A stretch of 64,000 nucleotides of DNA from DASSKA01 sp963839365 (lineage in GTDB: Bacteria; Actinomycetota; Actinomycetes; Propionibacteriales; Nocardioidaceae): the NCBI GenBank assembly GCA_963839365.1, contig CAWIUT010000002.1, positions 124,001 to 188,000 on the forward strand. Direction: 5' to 3'. Under the pieces are notes generated by a model, which saw only the letters and a list, made by a program, of their open reading frames with translations, was not told the DNA's origin and searched no databases. Shown piece by piece: positions 57,232-64,000 of this stretch. Numbering within the stretch: position 1 is the stretch's first letter; every line of letters begins with the position of its first letter. Position numbers and translations under genes: made by a program.

Positions 57232-58175
57232 CCGGGTACGGCGACGGCATGGAACGGCGCACGGTCACCGTGCCGGAGGGGATGGCCGGGGAGCGGCTGG
57301 ACGCGGCACTGGCCAGGATGTTCGGTTTCTCCCGGTCGCGCGCGAGCGAGCTGATCACCGCGGGGCACGTCAGCCTCGACGGGCAGGCACCCGCCAAGTC
57401 GGCCCGGGTGGACGCCGGGTCGCTGCTGGACGTCGAGATCCCGTCCATGGCCGACCCGTCCGCGGTGGTTCCAGAGGTGGTCGAGGGCATCAAGATCCTC
57501 CATGACGACGACGCCATCGTGGTCATCGACAAGCCCGTCGGGGTGGCGGTGCACCCCAGTCCCGGCTGGACCGGCCCGACCGTGGTCGGGCACCTGGCCG
57601 GTGCCGGCTTCGCGATCGCCACCAGCGGCGCCGCCGAGCGGCAGGGCATCGTGCAACGCCTGGACGTGGGCACGTCCGGGGTGATGGTGGTGGCCAAGTC
57701 CGAGCTCGCCTACAGCCTGCTGAAGAACGCCTTCCGGAACCGGACCGTGGACAAGACCTACCACGCACTGGTGCAGGGGCACCCGGACCCGCTGCGCGGC
57801 ACGGTGGACGCCCCGATCGGCCGGCACCCGAAGCACGACTACAAGTTCGCGGTGATGGGCGGTGGCAAGAACAGCGTCACCCACTACGAGACGCTCGAGG
57901 CGCACCGGTTCGCCAGCCTGCTGGAGGTGCACCTCGAGACCGGTCGCACGCACCAGATCCGGGTGCACATGGCCGCCCTGAAGCATCCGTGCGTGGGGGA
58001 CCTCACCTATGGCGCGGATCCGGTGCTCGCCCGCCGGGTCGGGCTGAGCAGACAGTGGCTGCACGCCGTACGCCTCGGCTTCGAGCACCCGGAGACGGGG
58101 GAGTACGTCGAGTACGAGTCCGCCTATCCCGGGGATCTGCAGCGGGCCCTCGAGACCCTGCGCGATGAGTACTGA
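57228..58175 (+). CDS. rluD: Large-subunit rRNA pseudouridine synthase (RluD family)
   Basis: Makes pseudouridines in 23S rRNA; 315 residues from the GTG that overlaps the lspA stop, or 308 from ATG at 57249. N-terminal S4 domain (GERLDAALARMFGFSRSRASELITAGHVSLDGQ), then VVIDKPVGVAVHPSPGW, the catalytic Asp in IVQRLDVGTSGVMVVAKS, and LETGRTHQIRVHMAALKHPCVGDLTYG. lspA-rluD linkage is widely conserved. It overlaps the GNAT gene by 11 bases. Confidence 0.93.
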   Translation: MTGYGDGMERRTVTVPEGMAGERLDAALARMFGFSRSRASELITAGHVSLDGQAPAKSARVDAGSLLDVEIPSMADPSAVVPEVVEGIKILHDDDAIVVIDKPVGVAVHPSPGWTGPTVVGHLAGAGFAIATSGAAERQGIVQRLDVGTSGVMVVAKSELAYSLLKNAFRNRTVDKTYHALVQGHPDPLRGTVDAPIGRHPKHDYKFAVMGGGKNSVTHYETLEAHRFASLLEVHLETGRTHQIRVHMAALKHPCVGDLTYGADPVLARRVGLSRQWLHAVRLGFEHPETGEYVEYESAYPGDLQRALETLRDEY

Positions 58176-58674
58176 CCGAGCGGCTCCAGATCCTGCTGCC
58201 GACGACGACCCCAACCTCGTCCTGCGCCCCGCGGACCCGGACGAGGGGCCGGTGCTGGCAGAGCTGCACGTGGCCGCCCGGCGGGTGGCCGAGCCCGCGA
58301 TGCCGCCGATGGTGCACACGGCGGCGCAGACCCGTGCCTGGTTCGCCCGGATGCTCGGGCAGCGGCAGCGTGAGGTCTGGGTGGCCGAACGTCGCGGCGA
58401 GGTCGTCGGCTACCTCGCGCTCGACGACGCCTGGCTGGAGTCCCTCTACGTGCGGCCCGGCCTCACCGGCACCGGGATCGGCTCGGTCCTGCTGGACCTC
58501 GCCAAGGGCCTGCGCCCCGGAGGCTTCTGCCTGTGGGTCTTCCAGAGCAACCGCGGCGCTCAGCGCTTCTACCGCCGGCACGGTCTGGTGGAGGTCGAGC
58601 GCACCGACGGAGCCGACAACGAGGAGCGGGCACCGGACATCCGGATGGCCTGGACGCCCGACCGGACCCCCTGA
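58165..58674 (+). CDS. GNAT family N-acetyltransferase
   Basis: A 169-residue acetyltransferase. The core runs from LVLRPADPDEGPVLAELHVAARR to the acetyl-CoA loop in VRPGLTGTGIGSVLLDLAK and FQSNRGAQRFYRRHGLVEVER. The substrate is unknown. Overlap with rluD suggests coupled translation. Confidence 0.88.
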   Translation: MSTDRAAPDPAADDDPNLVLRPADPDEGPVLAELHVAARRVAEPAMPPMVHTAAQTRAWFARMLGQRQREVWVAERRGEVVGYLALDDAWLESLYVRPGLTGTGIGSVLLDLAKGLRPGGFCLWVFQSNRGAQRFYRRHGLVEVERTDGADNEERAPDIRMAWTPDRTP

Positions 58675-58786
58675 CCGGAGGTCCCGACCGACTTCCGAGC
58701 AGGCTTCCGAAGGGGACTGGCCGGGAATATCACCTCTTGGGCCCGCTGTTGCACCCCTCGACCCGTCCCCGCAGAAAGCGAGCCCC

Positions 58787-59497
58787 ATGAAGGTCGAGAT
58801 CTTCTCCGACGTCGTCTGTCCGTGGTGCTACATCGGCAAGCGCCGCTTCGAGGCGGCCCTGCAGCGGTTCCCGCACCGGTCCGAGGTCGAGGTGCGGTGG
58901 CACAGCTTCCAGCTCGACGCCGCGGCGGTGGACGCCGCACCCGGGGACGGCCCCGACTACGCCGACCGGCTTGCGCGCAAGTACGGCACCGACCGTGGGC
59001 AGGCCCAGCAGATGCTCGACTCGATGACCGGCGCGGCGGCCGCCGAGGGACTGGACTTCCGGTTCGACCGGGCGGTGGCCTCCAACACGTTCCGGGCGCA
59101 CCAGGTGATCCACCTGGCGGCCGAGCACGGCGTTCAGGACGCGGTCAAGGAACGGCTGCTGCGCGGCTACTTCACCGAGGGCGAGCCGGTCGGCGACCCG
59201 GCCACGCTCGCCCGGCTCGCTGCCGAGGCCGGTCTGGACGCCGACGAGGTGAACCGTGCCCTGGAGGAGCAGGAGTACGCCGACGCGGTTCGCGCCGACG
59301 AGGCCGAGGCCCGCGCGCTGGGCATCACCGGGGTGCCGTTCTTCGTCGTGGACCGCAAGTACGGCGTCTCCGGCGCGCAGCCGGCCGAGACGATCCTTCA
59401 GGTGCTGGAGCGGGCCTGGGAGGAGAGCCGGCCGTCGCTGCAGATGACCGGCGGGCCCCCAGGTGAGGCCTGCGGCCCGGACGGCTGCGCCATCTGA
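58787..59497 (+). CDS. DsbA-family oxidoreductase, FrnE-like
   Basis: A 236-residue thioredoxin-fold protein without a signal peptide, so cytoplasmic. It has the CPWC active site at residues 11-14 (FSDVVCPWCYIGKRRFE), a helical insertion, the cis-Pro loop GITGVPFFVVDRKYGVSGAQ, and a C-terminal CGPDGC (Cys229-Cys234). The pair of CxxC and Cx4C matches FrnE proteins such as that of Deinococcus, a disulfide isomerase-like enzyme linked to oxidative stress. An AGAAAG site precedes the ATG. Confidence 0.9.
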   Translation: MKVEIFSDVVCPWCYIGKRRFEAALQRFPHRSEVEVRWHSFQLDAAAVDAAPGDGPDYADRLARKYGTDRGQAQQMLDSMTGAAAAEGLDFRFDRAVASNTFRAHQVIHLAAEHGVQDAVKERLLRGYFTEGEPVGDPATLARLAAEAGLDADEVNRALEEQEYADAVRADEAEARALGITGVPFFVVDRKYGVSGAQPAETILQVLERAWEESRPSLQMTGGPPGEACGPDGCAI

Positions 59498-59553
59498 CGC
59501 GCGCCGAGCCCGCGAGCACCCACCCGCCTCGACGTCGACCAAGGAGGATCCTG

Positions 59554-59973
59554 ATGCCGAAGCTGCCGTTCCCGGACGCGGTCCGCGCCCTGCTGGCCAG
59601 GCCGAACCCCGCCGTGATCACCACCGTCCGCGCAGACGGGCAGCCGGTCTCGGTCGCTACCTGGTACCTGCTGGAGGGTGACCGGATCCTGGTCAACATG
59701 GACGAGGGCCGCAAGCGGTTGGAGTACCTGCGCAAGGACCCACGCGTCGCGCTCACGGTCCTGGACGAGACGGGCTGGTACACCCACGTCAGCCTGGTCG
59801 GCCGGGTCGTCGAGACGCGCGAGGACCCGGGGCTGGAGGACATCGACCGGCTCGCCCGGCACTACACCGGCCGCCCCTACGCGAACCGGGAGCGCGCCCG
59901 GGTCAGCGCCTGGATCCAGCCCGACCGGTGGCACGGATGGGGCAACGCGGCGCCGGAGCCGACCTCCGGCTGA
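59554..59973 (+). CDS. PPOX-class F420-dependent oxidoreductase
   Basis: A 139-residue split beta-barrel flavin/deazaflavin protein. The pattern LARPNPAVITTVRADGQPVSVATWYLLEGDRILVNMDEGRKRLEYLRKDPRVALTVLD is typical of actinobacterial F420-dependent reductases of the pyridoxamine-oxidase fold. The substrate is unknown and FMN use cannot be excluded. The ATG has a perfect AAGGAGG site. Confidence 0.88.
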   Translation: MPKLPFPDAVRALLARPNPAVITTVRADGQPVSVATWYLLEGDRILVNMDEGRKRLEYLRKDPRVALTVLDETGWYTHVSLVGRVVETREDPGLEDIDRLARHYTGRPYANRERARVSAWIQPDRWHGWGNAAPEPTSG

Positions 59974-60079
59974 CCTGCCCGGAACCCCCGAGAGACTGTC
60001 GGCACCCGGTGCCAGGATCGGACCCGATCGAGGGTGGGCCGATCGGGCGGGTTGCCGCGATCGGGGCGTCTGCGTGACG

Positions 60080-60085
60080 TAGGCT
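60080..60085 (+). promoter_or_regulatory. Candidate -10 (TAGGCT) upstream of dnaE1
   Basis: TAGGCT lies about 90 bases before the dnaE1 ATG with no start codon near it, so a leadered transcript is expected. No -35 at normal distance. The rest of the 200-base gap shows nothing else. Confidence 0.35.
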
Positions 60086-60173
60086 GGCGGTCTTCCCCAC
60101 AGCAGCTCGGCCGTGCACCGCTCGGTCGGCTGTCCACGTCTGCGTTCGGGTTCGGAAGGGGCGATCGCCGCCA

Positions 60174-63100
60174 ATGTCAGTCGGGTCCAGCGACTCGTTC
60201 GCGCACCTGCACGTGCACACCGACTACTCCATGCTGGACGGCGCCGCGCGGCTCGGGGAGATGTTCGAGCGGGTGAGCGAGCTGGGCATGGGCGCGGTGG
60301 CCATGACCGACCACGGCAACGTCTTCGGCGCGTTCGACTTCTACAGCAAGGCCAAGGCCGCCGGGGTCAAGCCGATCATCGGGATGGAGGCCTACTGCAC
60401 CCCGAACACCTCCCGCTTCGAACGGAAACGGGTCCGGTGGAACAACGGCGGCGGCGACGACGTGTCCGGGAGCGGGGCCTACACGCACATGACGCTGCTC
60501 GCCGAGAGCACCGCGGGCATGCACAACCTGTTCAAGCTGTCCTCCCGTTCGTCCATCGAGGGCTTCTTCTACAAGCCCCGCGCCGACCGGGAGCTGCTCG
60601 CGGAGTACGCCGACGGCATCATCGCCACCACCGGCTGCCCGTCGGGGGAGATCCAGACCTGGCTGCGGATCGGTGACTACGAGAAGGCGCGGGCCGCGGC
60701 CGGGGAGTTCCAGGACATCTTCGGCAGGGACAACTACTTCCTCGAGCTGATGGACCACGGGCTGGACATCGAGACCCGGGTCCGGGACGGCCTGCTCCGG
60801 CTGTCGAAGGACCTCGGCATCCCGCCGGTGGCCACCAACGACTCGCACTACACCCGCCCCGAGGACGCGTCCGCTCACGAGCACCTGCTCTGCGTGTCCT
60901 CCGGGAGCACGATGGCCGACCCGAAGCGGTTCCGGTTCAACGGCGACTCCTACTACATCAAGTCCCCGGCGGAGATGCGGTCGCTGTGGGCGGACACCAA
61001 CGGCCTGCCCGAGGCCTGCGACAACACGCTGCTGATCGCGGAGCGCTGCGAGGTGGAGTTCGACGAGTCCGCCAGCTACATGCCGCGGTTCCCCGTGCCG
61101 GAGGGGGAGACCGAGGAGTCCTGGTTCATCAAGGAGGTCGAGAAGGGGCTGCGGTTCCGCTACCCCGACGGCATCTGCGAGGAGGTGCGCAAGCAGGCCG
61201 ACTACGAGATCGGCGTGATCACCCAGATGGGCTTCCCCGGCTACTTCCTGGTGGTCGCGGACTTCATCAACTGGGCCAAGAACAACGGCATCCGGGTGGG
61301 CCCCGGGCGCGGCTCGGGCGCCGGCTCGATGGCGGCGTACGCCATGCGCATCACCGACCTCGACCCGCTCAAGCACGGCCTGATCTTCGAGCGGTTCCTC
61401 AACCCGGACCGGGTGTCGATGCCGGACTTCGACGTCGACTTCGACGAGCGCCGGCGCAGCGAGGTGATCCGGTACGTCACCGAGAGGTACGGCGACGACC
61501 GGGTCTCGATGATCGTCACCTACGGGACCATCAAGGCCAAGCAGGCGGTCAAGGACTCCTCCCGGATCCTCGGCTACCCGTTCGCGATGGGGGACCGGAT
61601 CACCAAGGCGATGCCGGCTGCGGTGATGGGCAAGGACGTCCCGCTCAAGGAGATCTTCGATCCGCAGCATCCGCGCTACGGCGAGGGTGGGGAGTTCCGG
61701 TCGCTCTACGAGGCCGACGGCGACGTCAAGAAGGTCGTCGACACCGCGATCGGCCTGGAGGGTCTCAAGCGGCAGTGGGGTGTGCATGCCGCGGGCGTGA
61801 TCATGTCCAGCGCGCCGCTCCAGGAGGTGGTCCCGGTGATGCGCCGGGAGCAGGACGGCGCGATCATCACGCAGTTCGACTACCCGACCTGCGAGCGCCT
61901 CGGCCTGATCAAGATGGACTTCCTGGGCCTGCGCAACCTCACGATCCTCGACGACGCGCTGGTCAACATCACCAACAACAAGGGCGAGAAGGTGGTCCTC
62001 GAGGAGCTCACCCTCGACGACCCGGCGACGTTCGCGCTCCTCGCCCGGGGCGACACCCTGGGGGTCTTCCAGCTCGACGGCGGGCCGATGCGGGCGCTGC
62101 TGCGCAGCATGCGGCCGGACAACTTCGAGGACATCTCCGCGGTCGGTGCGCTCTACCGGCCCGGTCCGATGGGCGCGGACTCCCACAACAAGTACGCCCG
62201 CCGCAAGAACGGCCGGGAGGAGGTCACCCCGATCCACCCGGAGCTGGCCGAGCCGCTGCGGGACATCCTGGGGGAGACCTACGGGCTGATCGTCTACCAG
62301 GAGCAGGTGATGGCGATCGCCCAGAAGCTGGCCGGCTACTCGCTGGGCCAAGCCGACCTGCTGCGGCGCGCGATGGGCAAGAAGAAGAAGGCCGAGCTGG
62401 ACAAGCAGTTCGAGGCATTCTCCGCGGGCATGCGTGAGCGCGGCTACTCGATGGACGCGGTGCAGACGCTGTGGGACATCCTGCTGCCGTTCTCCGACTA
62501 CGCCTTCAACAAGGCGCACTCCGCGGCCTACGGGCTGGTGTCTTACTGGACTGCCTACCTGAAGGCGAACTACCCCGCCGAGTACATGGCCGCCGTCCTG
62601 ACCTCCGTCAAGGACGACAAGGACAAGATGGCGATCTACCTCAACGAGTGCCGCCGGATGCACATCAAGGTGCTGCCGCCGGACGTCAACGAGTCGGAGT
62701 CCACCTTCACCCCCGTCGGCGAGGACATCCGGTTCGGCCTGTCGGCGATCCGCAACGTCGGTGTCAACGTCGTCGACGCCATCGTGTCCGCCCGCCGGGA
62801 GAAGGGCCGCTACAGCGACTTCGGCGACTTCATGGACAAGGTGCCGACACTCGTGTGCAACAAGCGGGTCATCGAGTCGCTGGTCAAGGCGGGCGCGTTC
62901 GACTCGCTGGGCCACCGGCGCCGGGCGCTGGTGACGATCCACGAGGCCGCGGTCGACCAGTACGTCGACATCAAGCGGAACGAGGCCATCGGACAGGACT
63001 CGTTGTTCGCCGGGCTCGACGACGACGAGGACGGCGGGTTCGGGGTGAGCATCTCGATCCCCGAGATCGACGACTGGGACAAGCAGACCCTGCTCGGTCA

Positions 63101-63716
63101 CGAGCGCGACATGCTCGGTCTCTACGTCTCGGACCACCCGCTGATGGGGCTCGAGCACATCTTGACCAACGGCACCGACTGCAGCATCGGGCAGCTGCTC
63201 ACCGACGAGGACCGGCCGGACGGATCCACCGTCACCATCTCGGGACTGATCACGTCGGTGCAGCGCAAGATCACCAAGCGTGGTGACGCCTGGGCGATGA
63301 TCACCCTGGAGGACCTCGAGGGCGGCGTCGACGTGCTGCTGTTCCCCAGCGCCTACCAGCTGGCCAGCACGCTGCTCAACGAGGACGCCATCGTGACCGT
63401 CAAGGGGCGGTTGTCCCGCTCGAAGGACCAGCCGGAGCTGCACGGCCAGGAGGTGACCATCCCCGACCTCTCCCAGGGGCCGACCGGGCCGGTGGTGATC
63501 TCGATGCCGTCCACCCGCTGCACCCCGCCGGTCATCGAACAGCTCAAGGACGTCCTCGGCACGCACCCCGGGATGACCGAAGTACGCTTGCGACTCATGA
63601 CCAAGACCGCCACCACCGTCCTGCGGATCGACGACCGGCTCCGCGTGGCCCCGACGCCGGCGCTGTTCGCGGACCTCAAGGCGCTGCTCGGCCCGCACTG
63701 TCTGACCTCCGCGTGA
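60174..63716 (+). CDS. dnaE1: DNA polymerase III alpha subunit, replicative
   Basis: The main replicative polymerase; 1180 residues, normal for actinobacteria. PHP domain with the complete HLHVHTDYSMLDGAAR motif and TDHGNVFGAFDF (proofreading-type PHP in this lineage), palm with MPDFDVDFDERRR (catalytic Asp near 418-422), YRPGPMGADSHNKYARRKNG, the YQEQVMAIAQKLAGYSLG finger region, HhH motifs, and an OB-fold (VTISGLITSVQRKITKRGDAWAMITLEDLEGGVDVLLFP). GGAAGGGG lies 14 bases before the ATG. It contrasts with DnaE2 at 21.2 kb, which has a degenerate PHP motif and SOS control. Confidence 0.97.
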   Translation: MSVGSSDSFAHLHVHTDYSMLDGAARLGEMFERVSELGMGAVAMTDHGNVFGAFDFYSKAKAAGVKPIIGMEAYCTPNTSRFERKRVRWNNGGGDDVSGSGAYTHMTLLAESTAGMHNLFKLSSRSSIEGFFYKPRADRELLAEYADGIIATTGCPSGEIQTWLRIGDYEKARAAAGEFQDIFGRDNYFLELMDHGLDIETRVRDGLLRLSKDLGIPPVATNDSHYTRPEDASAHEHLLCVSSGSTMADPKRFRFNGDSYYIKSPAEMRSLWADTNGLPEACDNTLLIAERCEVEFDESASYMPRFPVPEGETEESWFIKEVEKGLRFRYPDGICEEVRKQADYEIGVITQMGFPGYFLVVADFINWAKNNGIRVGPGRGSGAGSMAAYAMRITDLDPLKHGLIFERFLNPDRVSMPDFDVDFDERRRSEVIRYVTERYGDDRVSMIVTYGTIKAKQAVKDSSRILGYPFAMGDRITKAMPAAVMGKDVPLKEIFDPQHPRYGEGGEFRSLYEADGDVKKVVDTAIGLEGLKRQWGVHAAGVIMSSAPLQEVVPVMRREQDGAIITQFDYPTCERLGLIKMDFLGLRNLTILDDALVNITNNKGEKVVLEELTLDDPATFALLARGDTLGVFQLDGGPMRALLRSMRPDNFEDISAVGALYRPGPMGADSHNKYARRKNGREEVTPIHPELAEPLRDILGETYGLIVYQEQVMAIAQKLAGYSLGQADLLRRAMGKKKKAELDKQFEAFSAGMRERGYSMDAVQTLWDILLPFSDYAFNKAHSAAYGLVSYWTAYLKANYPAEYMAAVLTSVKDDKDKMAIYLNECRRMHIKVLPPDVNESESTFTPVGEDIRFGLSAIRNVGVNVVDAIVSARREKGRYSDFGDFMDKVPTLVCNKRVIESLVKAGAFDSLGHRRRALVTIHEAAVDQYVDIKRNEAIGQDSLFAGLDDDEDGGFGVSISIPEIDDWDKQTLLGHERDMLGLYVSDHPLMGLEHILTNGTDCSIGQLLTDEDRPDGSTVTISGLITSVQRKITKRGDAWAMITLEDLEGGVDVLLFPSAYQLASTLLNEDAIVTVKGRLSRSKDQPELHGQEVTIPDLSQGPTGPVVISMPSTRCTPPVIEQLKDVLGTHPGMTEVRLRLMTKTATTVLRIDDRLRVAPTPALFADLKALLGPHCLTSA

Positions 63717-64000
63717 GCGTCACCGAGACGCAGAGCGGGACGGCCGACGGGCCCCGCGCGCGGCGCACCGGTCCGCTCGTCGACGTCGCGGTGGTGCTCG
63801 GCTGCTACCTGGCACTGGGGGTGGCCTGCGGCGTGGTGTGGTGGCTGCTCGTGCAGCCGGCCTTGTTCACCAAGGTGCACGGCGGGGGGACGATGAGCGA
63901 GCTGCAGCTCGGCAAGGAGTTCAACGGCGACGGGTGGTACTCCGTGATCGCTGCGGTGGCCGGCATCTGCAGCGGCCTCGCATTGACCTGGTGGCGGTCG
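63713..64000 (+). CDS. Membrane protein, C-terminus cut by window edge
   Basis: The first 96 codons are visible. GTG at 63713 overlaps the dnaE1 stop (GTGA). A basic N-terminus (RARRTGPLVD) is followed by a helix (VAVVLGCYLALGVACGVVWWLLV), a polar outer loop (KVHGGGTMSELQLGKEFNGDG) and a second helix (YSVIAAVAGICSGLALTWW). This resembles DUF2567-type proteins, but the match is not certain. Confidence 0.65.
   Translation, partial: MSVTETQSGTADGPRARRTGPLVDVAVVLGCYLALGVACGVVWWLLVQPALFTKVHGGGTMSELQLGKEFNGDGWYSVIAAVAGICSGLALTWWRS

Noticed and set aside
60177..63698. Minus-strand open frame of over 1170 codons opposite dnaE1
   Set aside because: Antisense shadow of the replicative polymerase, with biased Val/His/Arg/Gly composition.
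1..64000. Defence island, prophage or integrative element
   Set aside because: No integrase, transposase, att-like direct repeats next to a tRNA, or restriction/toxin clusters. Composition is even, and gene order is conserved core chromosome.

Overview
The window is a continuous 64 kb chromosomal segment from a high-GC Gram-positive actinobacterium. Evidence: very high GC at third codon positions, frequent GTG and occasional TTG starts, tightly overlapping genes, and gene order that matches the Mycobacterium/Streptomyces dcw region (mraZ to divIVA), including the flank known in M. tuberculosis as Rv2178c-Rv2172c (aroG, pknL, the Rv2175c DNA-binding protein, idsA2, a metF relative). A Streptomyces-type ileS, a pyrophosphate-type phosphofructokinase and a HEPN/DnaE2 cassette suggest Nocardioidaceae or a nearby lineage, but the genus cannot be fixed from this sequence. 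There are no IS elements, prophage genes, CRISPR arrays, rRNA or recognisable tRNA genes. This is core chromosome.

Layout. 1-9.3 kb: DUF1028 protein (partial), pfkA, a large LuxR-type ATPase regulator, class II DAHP synthase, threonine aldolase, and an nfo-EamA pair. 9.3-15.4 kb: a PASTA Ser/Thr kinase, a histidine-rich LysM lytic transglycosylase, a secreted sulfatase, the Rv2175c homologue and a barstar-like protein. 15.4-20.1 kb: prenyl synthase and metF (divergent), a phytoene-desaturase-like flavoprotein, a YbaK deacylase and a small membrane protein. 20.2-27.2 kb: a LexA-controlled mutagenesis operon (DUF6504, HEPN protein, DnaE2), followed by a methyltransferase and DNA polymerase IV. 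27.3-32.5 kb: a DUF3040 protein and the MoxR-DUF58-transglutaminase operon. 32.9-52.1 kb: the dcw cluster, mraZ to divIVA. 52.2-64 kb: T-box-controlled ileS, a DksA/TraR-like regulator, lspA, rluD, a GNAT enzyme, an FrnE-like thiol oxidoreductase, an F420/PPOX enzyme, dnaE1 and a partial membrane protein.

How the genes work together. The dcw cluster supplies every cytoplasmic step from UDP-MurNAc-peptide assembly (MurC-F) through lipid I and II (MraY, MurG) to septal polymerisation and crosslinking (FtsW, FtsI), with the division scaffold (FtsL, FtsQ, FtsZ, SepF, DivIVA). MraZ boxes cover its promoter. The PASTA kinase and the lytic transglycosylase sense and remodel the same wall. The mutagenesis operon and Pol IV form a DNA-damage module, and dnaE1 is the replicative polymerase.

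The most consistent regulatory signal is a -10 hexamer of TAnnnT form placed 6-8 bases before a start codon, at twelve genes. These are predicted leaderless promoters, and they also fix the start codons. Other clear cis elements are a LexA box, MraZ boxes, an inverted repeat on the ftsZ promoter, an ileS T-box and two convergent terminators. The best candidates for less described biology are the LexA-HEPN-DnaE2 operon, the His-rich transglycosylase, the recurring 12/13-base repeats, and the ftsZ promoter operator.
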